Assembly (NCBI GenBank): GCA_001660395.1
Contig: LXWE01000004.1
Span: forward strand, 62,001-126,000
Reading direction: 5' to 3'
Source: Alteromonadaceae bacterium XY-R5
Lineage (GTDB): Bacteria > Pseudomonadota > Gammaproteobacteria > Enterobacterales > Alteromonadaceae
Length of the DNA: 64,000 nucleotides
The position numbers and the translations under genes were made by a program. Of this stretch, positions 8,900 to 15,843 are shown piece after piece. Every line of letters starts with the position of its first letter. The first letter of the stretch is position 1. The notes under the pieces were generated by a model that was not told where the DNA came from, made no database searches, and worked only from the letters and a program-made list of their open reading frames with translations.

Positions 8900-9030
8900 A
8901 AAACTTGATGTGTGGATGCTCGTAAATGCTCCTGTATGGCTCCGTGTGAAGAGAACTACCATAAAATAATGGAAAGGTACAGGGTGGGTCTTCATCGTTG
9001 CTCTGAGGGCTTTGTAGGAGATCTTTAAAC

Positions 9031-9639
9031 TTAGTCTAACCCTGCCTGCTTTGCAATGTTGATGATTGTTCCTCTGCTCACGTCAAAATCGATTGCTAAC
9101 TGGCGTTTACTTTCGCCAGCTTTAAGGCGCTTAACGACTTCTTTGCGTTGCTTGTCTGTGAGTTTAGGTTTACGACCACCAAAGTTCCCTGATGCCTCCT
9201 TGCCCTCTGTGGTGCGCTGTACGATGAAGTTGCGCTCTAACTCTGCGAACATTCCTAAGAGCGAGACCATTGCCTTGCTCATGGCGTCTTGCTTCGTGGT
9301 GTCGATCTCTTGGTCTATCGTTACAAATTTAATATCGCGTTCTTGGAGTGCGTCCAACGTTAGCAGCACTTGAGAGAGTGAACGGCCTAATCTATCGAGT
9401 TTGGTAACGACTACGGTGTCGTGAGGTCTTACATGGGCTAATAGTTCCTCAAGTGCGTCCTTGTTGCTGTCAGCCTTTCCAGAGTGCTTACCTGCGAAAA
9501 TAGTCCCACAGCCAAACGCTATTAGTTTATCTTTTTGAGAGGTGAGGTCTTGCTGTTGAGTTGAGACCCTAGCAAACCCTATAACGTCCTTCTTCCCTTT
9601 GCTGATATCAATCCTGTTTGAATTTGTCTCTTTAGCCAT
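9031..9639 (-). CDS. Small serine recombinase (resolvase/invertase)
   Basis: A 202-residue Tn3/Hin-type serine recombinase. The catalytic serine is S26 in GFARVSTQQQD; the E helix and the motif VTKLDRLGRS follow; the C terminus is a Hin-like helix-turn-helix (SKRQLAIDFDVSRGTIINI). The frame extends upstream to 9687, but ATG 9639 has GGAG eight bases before it and starts at the normal place for the family. It is divergent from the RNase HI-like gene, and the gap between them holds inverted repeats that look like a res site. It may act on dimers or cointegrates, or be an accessory to the large recombinase. Confidence 0.9.
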   Translation of the reverse strand: MAKETNSNRIDISKGKKDVIGFARVSTQQQDLTSQKDKLIAFGCGTIFAGKHSGKADSNKDALEELLAHVRPHDTVVVTKLDRLGRSLSQVLLTLDALQERDIKFVTIDQEIDTTKQDAMSKAMVSLLGMFAELERNFIVQRTTEGKEASGNFGGRKPKLTDKQRKEVVKRLKAGESKRQLAIDFDVSRGTIINIAKQAGLD

Positions 9640-9694
9640 GCTTAAACTCCCATACTGCCAACAACTTATAAGATTCTGACATAGCACTTCTTGG

Positions 9695-9759
9695 GTGTCA
9701 ATTTCTTATGTTATTTAGTTTTTGACACCTGTCAGATTTAATGTGTAAGATATTGACAG
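9695..9759. promoter_or_regulatory. Candidate res site (two inverted repeats)
   Basis: Two adjacent inverted repeats lie between the resolvase and RNase HI-like genes: GTGTCAA...TTGACAC (9695-9728, 34 bp) and CTGTCA...TGACAG (9729-9759, 31 bp). Spacing and half-sites of the TGTCA type resemble resolvase subsites I and II, and res sites commonly lie directly upstream of the resolvase gene, where they also autoregulate it. A further half-site TGACA (9678-9682) may belong to it. Confidence 0.6.
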
Positions 9760-9798
9760 TGTTGATGCACAATCATGAGACCTATTAGGAAGTAGTAC

Positions 9799-10287
9799 AT
9801 GGCAGACCAATTTGATAACACAATACACGTTCATGCTGACGGGGTATGTAAGGGAAATCCGGGCTTGGGAGGCTGGGGTATAGTCTTAACTCGCGTTACG
9901 GAAAGTGGTGACCGTAAACGGTTAGAGTTAAGTGGGGGAGTTAAGTTTTCAACCAGTAATAAGATGGAATTAACCGCTGCACTAAAGGCTCTTGAGGTGG
10001 TAGCTGATAAGCACTCTGAGAAGCCTGTAATTCTTCGCACAGCCAGTAGATACGTTATTCAGGGTATTACTGAATGGGTGGATGATTGGAGGCGTAATGG
10101 CTGGCTAACAGCTAAGAAAGAACCCATCAAGAACGCTGAGCTTTGGGAGTTGTTAGACTTCCTGAATACCAAGTTAAATGTCCAGTGGGAATGGGTCAGA
10201 GGAGACGGCGGGGGCGTTGAAAGTCATAGGGCTAATCAACTAGCGAATGGTGCTGTTAACCGTGTAATCAATGGCCTTGAGGGGTAA
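9799..10287 (+). CDS. RNase HI homologue, catalytically inactive by sequence
   Basis: A 162-residue full-length RNase HI fold, including the GNPGLGGWG loop and the basic handle region (WRRNGWLTAKKEPIKN) that grips RNA:DNA hybrids. Aligned by eye to E. coli RNase HI, D10 and E48 are kept (D14, E57), but D70 is A82 (TASRYV), H124 is D136 (RGDGGG) and D134 is N146 (HRANQLA). Loss of two metal-binding carboxylates and the histidine should abolish cleavage. The frame is otherwise intact with no sign of decay. It could bind hybrids without cutting them, or have a new role. It is followed 4 bp later by a zinc-ribbon gene. Confidence 0.85.
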   Translation: MADQFDNTIHVHADGVCKGNPGLGGWGIVLTRVTESGDRKRLELSGGVKFSTSNKMELTAALKALEVVADKHSEKPVILRTASRYVIQGITEWVDDWRRNGWLTAKKEPIKNAELWELLDFLNTKLNVQWEWVRGDGGGVESHRANQLANGAVNRVINGLEG

Positions 10288-10291
10288 GCGG

Positions 10292-10435
10292 ATGAATAAC
10301 GAAACGAACACTAAACCTTGCCCTGAATGTGGTCAGCATCATAGCAGTGAAAGCGTTGACCTCTGGACGCTCTGTGAGGCTTGCTTTACGCCTTTGGTCA
10401 CTGATGCTGAGGTCTTGGAGCTAGGGGAGCTTTAG
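10292..10435 (+). CDS. 47-residue zinc-ribbon protein
   Basis: This small ORF begins 4 bp after the RNase HI-like stop. It carries two CxxC knuckles (CPEC at residues 10-13 and CEAC at 28-31) separated by 14 residues, the pattern of a zinc ribbon, followed by an acidic tail (TDAEVLELGEL). Upstream GAGGGG can serve as a ribosome site, and coupling to the preceding gene is likely. I know no named family; a partner or DNA/RNA-binding role is plausible but unproven. Confidence 0.6.
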   Translation: MNNETNTKPCPECGQHHSSESVDLWTLCEACFTPLVTDAEVLELGEL

Positions 10436-10573
10436 AGGGCTTAGAGTGGCCTCAGGGAGTCTTGAGGTCACTAAAAAAATGAAATATCCATCGACTCGTT
10501 TTTCTCACAGATAACGGGACGTCGCAATGGGGAAGCAAACTGATTACCCCAGCCCCTCCCCCCTGTACCCTAG
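10436..10573. other. Convergent gap inside the element
   Basis: A 138-bp gap between the zinc-ribbon gene and the convergent recombinase. It contains one motif copy, CAGGGAGTCTTGAGG (10453-10467), and a C-rich stretch on the plus strand (10549-10562). No terminator was recognised. Confidence 0.35.
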
Positions 10574-12121
10574 TCAACCCCAGCGGGTGTCTTGAGTAAC
10601 TTTGAATACCAAGCCCTTGCCGTCCGACCATTCCTCAGATTCAGGGCTTTGAACAAGCCTAGTGGTCTCTCCTTCTCGAAGTGCTATGTCTATGTGACTC
10701 TTGTCTATGTGGACGGTGATTGAGTCTAAACGTCTCTTCAGGTATTGGTGTAACTTAACCCTTTGCATTGGGTAGTTGATACTCGCTGTAAGCTCTTGCA
10801 TATCAACGGCTTCATGCTTTGATGCCTCCTCTGCTCGTAGGTCATTGATACGCGCCTTAATAGCCTTTTCCCTATCTTCCATTTTGAGAACTCGCTGAAA
10901 GATTGACTCACTGAATCCCGTGTTTTCTAAGGCGTCATTAAGGCTATTGATGTTAGCTGTCAGAGCGGCAAGTTCTCCCTCAAGACTAAGCATTTCCTTT
11001 TGATTGGAATCATCCTCTTCAAACCCTACCAGAAGCTTCTGTAACGCAATCAGGACAACCCATTGTACTAGGTAATACCTATGCCCTACATAGCTACATC
11101 CGTTGCCGTAACGGGCCTTGGAGCAGATGAGATACATACCGCCTTTACTGCCTTTCCCTTTGGAAACAAGGTTCATCGAAGAGCCGCATTCACACTTCAC
11201 AAATCCGGAGAACAGATTTTTATTGACCCCATCTTTGTTTAAAGACCCTGTGGAGCCTTGGCGTCTTGAGGCTGTGGCTGCTTGAGCCTTGAACCACGTT
11301 GTCTCATCAATGATTGGAGGGTAGTAATCTTTGATGGGGTCTTGTCGCGGGACGCTCTTCCCTTGTGCGTTCTTTGTGTGTGGATGGTACTCGCCCAAGA
11401 CTGCTCTGGTTTGGAGTAATTTAGTCACATACGAAACGTGCCACTTCTCAGTGTTCTTACCAATTGGAGGAACCTTCATATCATTAAATTTGCGAACTAT
11501 TGAAGCCCTTCCCATGCCAGCTATTGAGAGTTGATATATCAGGGAAACAACCGCTGCTTTGTCCACATCTACGAGTATTTCAGTCTTAGGGTCATTGTAG
11601 GTAAGCCAAGCAGGTAAACGGCCTTTTGTGGGCTTCTCAGTGGCTTTGTTTATCTTAGCTTTCCATACGTCTGAGAGGTGTTCGCTTTTACGCTTTGACT
11701 CTGAGTGAGCGCGCTCCATTTGCACAAGGGAGGCCATAAGGGCATATACGTCAACACCTGCTTTGAACACCTGCTCATCACTAAGGGTAACAACGTTTAT
11801 ACCTTCCTCAATCAGGCTCAGGAAGAGGGGTAAAGCCTTTGATACAGGGAGTCGTGAGAATCTGTCAAAGTTCTCAACAAGTAACCAACTGCCTTGCTGG
11901 ATATGCCCTGCTCTAACGGCGTCTATAAATTCACTTAAAGCGCCCTCAGAGGCGTTTTTACCACGGAAGCCACTAACCCCTAAGTCTTGAAATGAAAGGT
12001 CTTGGAGGTCTAGTTGATGCCTACGTGCATACTCCTCAGCCTTCTCTGTCTGTCTGGCTAAACTACGTCCATCAACCTGAGCTTTACTACTGAATCTTAT
12101 GTAACTGTATGCCTTGTCCAT
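10574..12121 (-). CDS. Large serine recombinase (integrase)
   Basis: A 515-residue large serine recombinase. The N-terminal resolvase domain has the nucleophile S11 (YIRFSSKAQ) and catalytic arginines in ENFDRFSR (R87, R90). A recombinase domain (about 180-290), a zinc ribbon (C310, C312, C333, C342), a coiled-coil segment (about 365-440) and a C-terminal DNA-binding part follow. The start lies 50 bp from the element end, as usual for integrases beside their attachment site. It is the most likely enzyme for insertion into comM. No separate directionality factor is evident, unless one of the small proteins has that role. Confidence 0.95.
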   Translation of the reverse strand: MDKAYSYIRFSSKAQVDGRSLARQTEKAEEYARRHQLDLQDLSFQDLGVSGFRGKNASEGALSEFIDAVRAGHIQQGSWLLVENFDRFSRLPVSKALPLFLSLIEEGINVVTLSDEQVFKAGVDVYALMASLVQMERAHSESKRKSEHLSDVWKAKINKATEKPTKGRLPAWLTYNDPKTEILVDVDKAAVVSLIYQLSIAGMGRASIVRKFNDMKVPPIGKNTEKWHVSYVTKLLQTRAVLGEYHPHTKNAQGKSVPRQDPIKDYYPPIIDETTWFKAQAATASRRQGSTGSLNKDGVNKNLFSGFVKCECGSSMNLVSKGKGSKGGMYLICSKARYGNGCSYVGHRYYLVQWVVLIALQKLLVGFEEDDSNQKEMLSLEGELAALTANINSLNDALENTGFSESIFQRVLKMEDREKAIKARINDLRAEEASKHEAVDMQELTASINYPMQRVKLHQYLKRRLDSITVHIDKSHIDIALREGETTRLVQSPESEEWSDGKGLVFKVTQDTRWG

Positions 12122-12149
12122 GTACTGCGAAACTATGGTTTTTTAACAT

Positions 12150-12195
12150 AGGTCTACTATATCACAAGCTTAGCAGGTTATGTCCACCTGCTGCG
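12150..12195. other. Element-comM junction, left attachment site
   Basis: On the comM strand: comM sequence CATAACCT, then GCT (12172-12174 as AGC on plus), then element sequence AAGCTTGTGATATAG. Joining the element ends across GCT gives a reconstructed attP centre containing CAAGCTAAGCTTG, a 13-base palindrome around one A. Confidence 0.8.
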
Positions 12196-12815
12196 GCGAT
12201 TTCCAAGGCTCTTTTGGCGCCAGTTTGGCCGACCACATCGGTTAGGTCGGCCGAGGTATGAGCAGGAATGGGTGCTTCCGTTGGTGGTGCCAGAGGCAAT
12301 TGAACCTGCCCTGCCAGATGATGAAATACCTCGGTTAAGTGGCCTGCAAGCAGGATTCTTGCGTCCGCAAGCAGCGCTGCTTCAGCCTGATTTTCTGTCG
12401 GAATGATGCCCTTATGCCCGGCCTGAGTGCAGGCAAATGCAAAGGGCAGTGCGGCTGTCACTGGCCGAATCGTGCCGGAAAGTGCCAGTTCACCAATAAA
12501 TTCAACGTTGCTGGCGGAATCTGCTGGTAAATTGCCGTTTGCGATGATTATCCCAATTGCAATCGCAAGATCAAATCGGCCACCTTCTTTGGGCAGATCA
12601 GCCGGTGCCAGATTCACGGTAATGCGCTTTGCCGGAAATTCAAATCCAGCATTAATCAGAGCACTTCGTACTCTGTCTTTGGATTCGCGCACCGACGCTT
12701 CTGGTAAGCCAACCAGATTAAATGCGGGTAGGCCGTTGGCCAGATGCACCTCGACACTAATCAGAGGTGCATCCACTCCTACCGTGGCTCGGGAATAAAC
12801 TACGGCAAGCGACAT
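12172..12815 (-). pseudogene. comM: comM 5' fragment (N-terminal domain)
   Basis: The first 215 or so residues of YifB/ComM, from the normal start (MSLAVVYSRATVGVDAPLI) through the N-terminal Lon-like domain to AAAGGHNLL, just before Walker A. The insert adds SL and a stop (12162). AAGGAA stands 6 bases before the ATG, so the fragment is probably still translated. E. coli has yifB next to the ilv operon, and this gene is also close to ilv genes here, so the location is ancestral and only the insertion is new. Confidence 0.93.
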
Positions 12816-12879
12816 ACACGTTCCTTGTTGATGGCGTTAGCGTCATTTAAGCCTAGTCAAGGACGTGATTTCTGGAAAA

Positions 12880-13518
12880 TTATCTCTCCCGATCTGATGA
12901 ACTTTGCACGGGAGGTGGAAATACAGGCAAATGCCAGTGCCATTTCATTGCACCGAGTCGCATACCCAGGGTCACTAACATGCCGATTAGCATACAGGCC
13001 TGGGCTGAGAGTCCGGAAAGGCCAGCCAGAAAATAGCAAAATCCCCCCAAAATACAGGTAGTGGCATAGAGATCTGCTTTGAGCACGATGGGGACTTCAC
13101 GGCTGATTACATCGCGGATCAAGCCGCCAAATACGCCTGTAATAGTGCCGAGAATGATGGCGGTGATCATAGGTACATCCTGGCTTAGGGCTTTTTGTAA
13201 GCCCATCATGTTGAAAAAGGCCAGGCCCATGGCGTCGGCAATTAATAAATAACGAAGTGGGAAACGCTGGCTTACTCGCAGCCAAATGATGGTTAAACCG
13301 GAGGCTAGCAGGATGGTATAGAAGAAGCTTGTATCGCGGATCCAGAAAACGGGTACATCGAGGACTAAATCCCTCAGGGTACCGCCGCCAATGGCGGTAA
13401 CACTTGCCAGAACAATCACACCAAAGCCATCAAAGTGTTTTTTGTACGCCATCAAGGCGCCAGACATCGCGAAAACAGCAACGCCAATTAAATCAATCCA
13501 ATGCAACCAAATTGCCAT
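12880..13518 (-). CDS. TRIC/UPF0126 family membrane protein
   Basis: A 212-residue inner-membrane protein with seven hydrophobic segments arranged as two repeated three-helix units. Each unit carries the GGGTLRDLVL and GGLIRDVI motifs of the UPF0126 (YicG/YadS) family, now grouped with trimeric intracellular cation channels. Start ATG 13518 is chosen because GGGAG precedes it and the first helix follows; the frame is open to 13602. It is transcribed away from the ilv leader. It separates comM from the ilv operon, where E. coli has no such gene. Confidence 0.85.
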   Translation of the reverse strand: MAIWLHWIDLIGVAVFAMSGALMAYKKHFDGFGVIVLASVTAIGGGTLRDLVLDVPVFWIRDTSFFYTILLASGLTIIWLRVSQRFPLRYLLIADAMGLAFFNMMGLQKALSQDVPMITAIILGTITGVFGGLIRDVISREVPIVLKADLYATTCILGGFCYFLAGLSGLSAQACMLIGMLVTLGMRLGAMKWHWHLPVFPPPVQSSSDRER

Positions 13519-13658
13519 GGGACTCCCGAAATACTTGGATGTGGTAAGAGGTTTTTTATACACAAAACAGCATGGATTATGCCTAAGATTTTCTTGATCC
13601 AAGCTTGTTCTTTATGGTACCTGTATAAATAGTGACGAAAACAAAGGCTAGCCAGCCA

Positions 13659-13736
13659 ATGCCCTTATTCCCTGTGATCGACATCATTATTCTCGATGTT
13701 GCGGTGGCAATTATTAGATTGCCGCGGGGTAATTAG
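13659..13736 (+). CDS. ilvL: ilv leader peptide, 25 residues
   Basis: An ORF of 25 codons in which 12 are branched-chain residues: six Ile, three Val and three Leu, with runs of three and two Ile. It ends at a TAG 21 bp before a strong terminator. Composition and position are those of an attenuation leader controlled by charged tRNA-Ile, Val and Leu. The sequence differs from the E. coli IlvL peptide, but the arrangement is the same. A TATAAA at 13624-13629 may be its -10 box; I see no convincing -35 box. Confidence 0.85.
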   Translation: MPLFPVIDIIILDVAVAIIRLPRGN

Positions 13737-13790
13737 TGGCTTACGCATAAGTTTACCAAAACCCCCGCGCGAAAGTTCGGGGGTTTTTTT
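13704..13790 (+). promoter_or_regulatory. ilv attenuator
   Basis: Three mutually exclusive helices can be drawn. Pause hairpin: GTGGCAAT (13704-13711) with ATTGCCGC (13718-13725). Antiterminator: CGCGGGG (13723-13729) with CCCCGCG (13763-13769). Terminator: AACCCCCG (13760-13767), a 10-base loop, CGGGGGTT (13778-13785), then a run of T. The pause hairpin lies in the last codons of the leader peptide. Stalling at the Ile/Val codons would free segment 2 to pair with segment 3 and allow ilvDA transcription. Confidence 0.85.
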
Positions 13791-13800
13791 GTATTTGTCC

Positions 13801-13860
13801 AAATGTTAAGTAGCATTTTATTAACATTTGATTTTGCGCTGAGGGTTGGTGTGTCACACC
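13801..13860. promoter_or_regulatory. Two palindromes between attenuator and ilvD
   Basis: AAATGTTAA (13801-13809) and TTAACATTT (13821-13829) form a perfect 9-bp inverted repeat. GGTGTGTCACACC (13848-13860) is a 13-base palindrome around one T. Both lie in the roughly 205-bp gap after the attenuator. They may be operators for an internal ilvD promoter; no regulator can be named. Confidence 0.4.
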
Positions 13861-13995
13861 GACAAGAATATCAGTCCTGATTTTCAGGGTATGTTCCCTG
13901 AGTAGAATGCAATTAATCAAAGATGTTGTCTGTTTTTAGCGGCAGATGCCTTCTTATTCGATACAAATTTACATAGCAAGTTATAGGTGAAAATC

Positions 13996-15843
13996 ATGCC
14001 AAAACTCAGATCCTCAACCACTACCCAAGGTAGAAATATGGCTGGTGCTCGCGCCCTATGGCGTGCCACCGGTATGAAAGATCAGGATTTTGGCAAGCCC
14101 ATTATCGCGGTTGCCAACTCATTCACTCAGTTTGTTCCCGGCCATGTGCACTTAAAAGATTTAGGCCAGTTGGTTGCTCGTAGTATCGAAGAAGCCGGTG
14201 GTGTAGCAAAAGAATTTAATACTATCGCCGTTGATGATGGCATTGCCATGGGCCACAGCGGCATGCTTTACAGTTTACCATCACGGGAAATTATCGCCGA
14301 TTCGGTTGAGTATATGGTAAATGCGCATTGTGCTGATGCCATCGTATGTATCTCTAACTGTGACAAAATTACCCCGGGAATGCTGATGGCAGCAATGCGT
14401 CTGAATATTCCTGTGGTATTTGTTTCTGGCGGGCCAATGGAAGCGGGTAAGACTAAGCTGTCAGATCAACTGATTAAACTGGATTTAGTTGATGCGATGG
14501 TGGCTGCCGCAGATAGCAAAATCAGTGATGCTGACAGTGAGCAAATCGAACGTTCAGCCTGCCCTACCTGTGGTTCTTGCTCAGGCATGTTTACGGCGAA
14601 CTCCATGAACTGTTTAACCGAAGCTCTGGGTCTTTCGTTGCCTGGCAACGGTTCAATGCTTGCAACCCACGCGGATCGTGAAGGCCTATTTAAGCAAGCC
14701 GGAAAACGCATTGTTGAATTATGTCAGCGTTATTATGGCGATGATGATGTTTCTGTATTGCCGCGTAATATTGCCACCTTTAAAGCCTTTGAAAATGCAA
14801 TGAGTTTGGATATCGCCATGGGCGGGTCGACGAACACTATTTTGCATTTACTGGCGGCAGCGGTAGAGGGTGAGGTACCTTTTACTATGGACGATATCGA
14901 TCGCTTGTCGCGCAAGGTCCCACATTTGTGCAAGGTAGCGCCTTCAACTCAGAAATATCACATGGAAGATGTTCATCGCGCCGGTGGTGTATTGGCAATC
15001 CTTAATGAATTGAATAAGGCGGGTTTGTTGCACGCCGATGCAGGTCATATCGCCGGAGAGTCAATGGCAGATGTGATTGCCCAGTGGGATATACTGGACC
15101 CCGTCAACGAAGCCGCTCAAACCTTTTATAAAGCGGGCCCTGCAGGCATTCGTACCACGCAGGCGTTCAGCCAGGATTGCCGTTACCCAGATAACGACAA
15201 CGACCGCGAAAATGGCTGTATCCGCAGTTTAGAACATGCCTTTAGTCAGGAAGGTGGTTTGGCTGTACTGTACGGTAACATTGCTGAGAAAGGCTGTATC
15301 GTAAAAACCGCCGGGGTAGATGAATCGATTCTGAAATTCAGCGGACCAGCTCGTGTGTATGAAAGTCAGGAAGATGCGGTAGCAGGAATTCTGGGAGACG
15401 AAGTACAGGCGGGTGAAGTGGTGATCATTCGTTATGAAGGACCCAAAGGCGGCCCGGGAATGCAGGAGATGTTGTACCCAACGTCTTACCTGAAATCTAA
15501 AGGTTTGGGTAAAGCCTGTGCTCTGGTCACAGATGGCCGCTTCTCTGGTGGTACGTCGGGCTTGTCTATTGGTCACTGTTCTCCTGAAGCTGCAGCGGGC
15601 GGAGCGATTGGTCTGGTCGAGAATGGTGACACCATTGATATTGATATCCCTGGTCGCAGCATTGGATTGCGCTTGAGTGAAGAAGAATTGGCGGCTCGTC
15701 GTGCAGCGATGGAGGCCAGTGAGCGTCCATGGAAGCCCAAGAACCGCGAGCGTAAAGTTTCGTTGGCTCTGAAGACATTCGCCCTGCTGGCTACCAGTGC
15801 CGATAAAGGCGCAACCCGCGATCCATCCTTGCTGGAGGACTAA
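13996..15843 (+). CDS. ilvD: Dihydroxy-acid dehydratase
   Basis: IlvD dehydrates 2,3-dihydroxy-isovalerate and its methyl homologue to the 2-keto acids, the third common step of valine and isoleucine synthesis. It is an iron-sulfur enzyme: [11 protein letters not shown] (first Cys ligand) and [19 protein letters not shown] are intact. The start [17 protein letters not shown] matches the E. coli protein, so ATG 13996 is preferred over GTG 13987; AGGTGA stands upstream. The product has 615 residues, against 616 in E. coli. It overlaps ilvA (TAATG), so translation is coupled. Confidence 0.97.
   Translation: MPKLRSSTTTQGRNMAGARALWRATGMKDQDFGKPIIAVANSFTQFVPGHVHLKDLGQLVARSIEEAGGVAKEFNTIAVDDGIAMGHSGMLYSLPSREIIADSVEYMVNAHCADAIVCISNCDKITPGMLMAAMRLNIPVVFVSGGPMEAGKTKLSDQLIKLDLVDAMVAAADSKISDADSEQIERSACPTCGSCSGMFTANSMNCLTEALGLSLPGNGSMLATHADREGLFKQAGKRIVELCQRYYGDDDVSVLPRNIATFKAFENAMSLDIAMGGSTNTILHLLAAAVEGEVPFTMDDIDRLSRKVPHLCKVAPSTQKYHMEDVHRAGGVLAILNELNKAGLLHADAGHIAGESMADVIAQWDILDPVNEAAQTFYKAGPAGIRTTQAFSQDCRYPDNDNDRENGCIRSLEHAFSQEGGLAVLYGNIAEKGCIVKTAGVDESILKFSGPARVYESQEDAVAGILGDEVQAGEVVIIRYEGPKGGPGMQEMLYPTSYLKSKGLGKACALVTDGRFSGGTSGLSIGHCSPEAAAGGAIGLVENGDTIDIDIPGRSIGLRLSEEELAARRAAMEASERPWKPKNRERKVSLALKTFALLATSADKGATRDPSLLED

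Larger units (their letters stand above)
8329..12174. mobile_element. 3.85-kb serine-recombinase element inserted in comM
   Basis: Both flanks are the two halves of one comM gene, so the insertion is certain. Its contents are a large serine recombinase whose start lies 50 bp from one end, a small serine resolvase, an inactive-looking RNase HI homologue, a 47-residue zinc-ribbon protein and two noncoding stretches. There are no terminal inverted repeats and no long target duplication; only GCT is common to the junctions. This is the outcome expected from a serine integrase with a 2-bp crossover. No transposase, replication, conjugation or capsid gene is present. Bounds may shift by up to three bases because of the shared GCT. 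Confidence 0.85.

Noticed and set aside
8329-12174. The element as an AbaR-type transposon or an IS
   Set aside because: No tni-type transposase, terminal inverted repeats or 5-bp duplication is present, and the encoded enzymes are serine recombinases.
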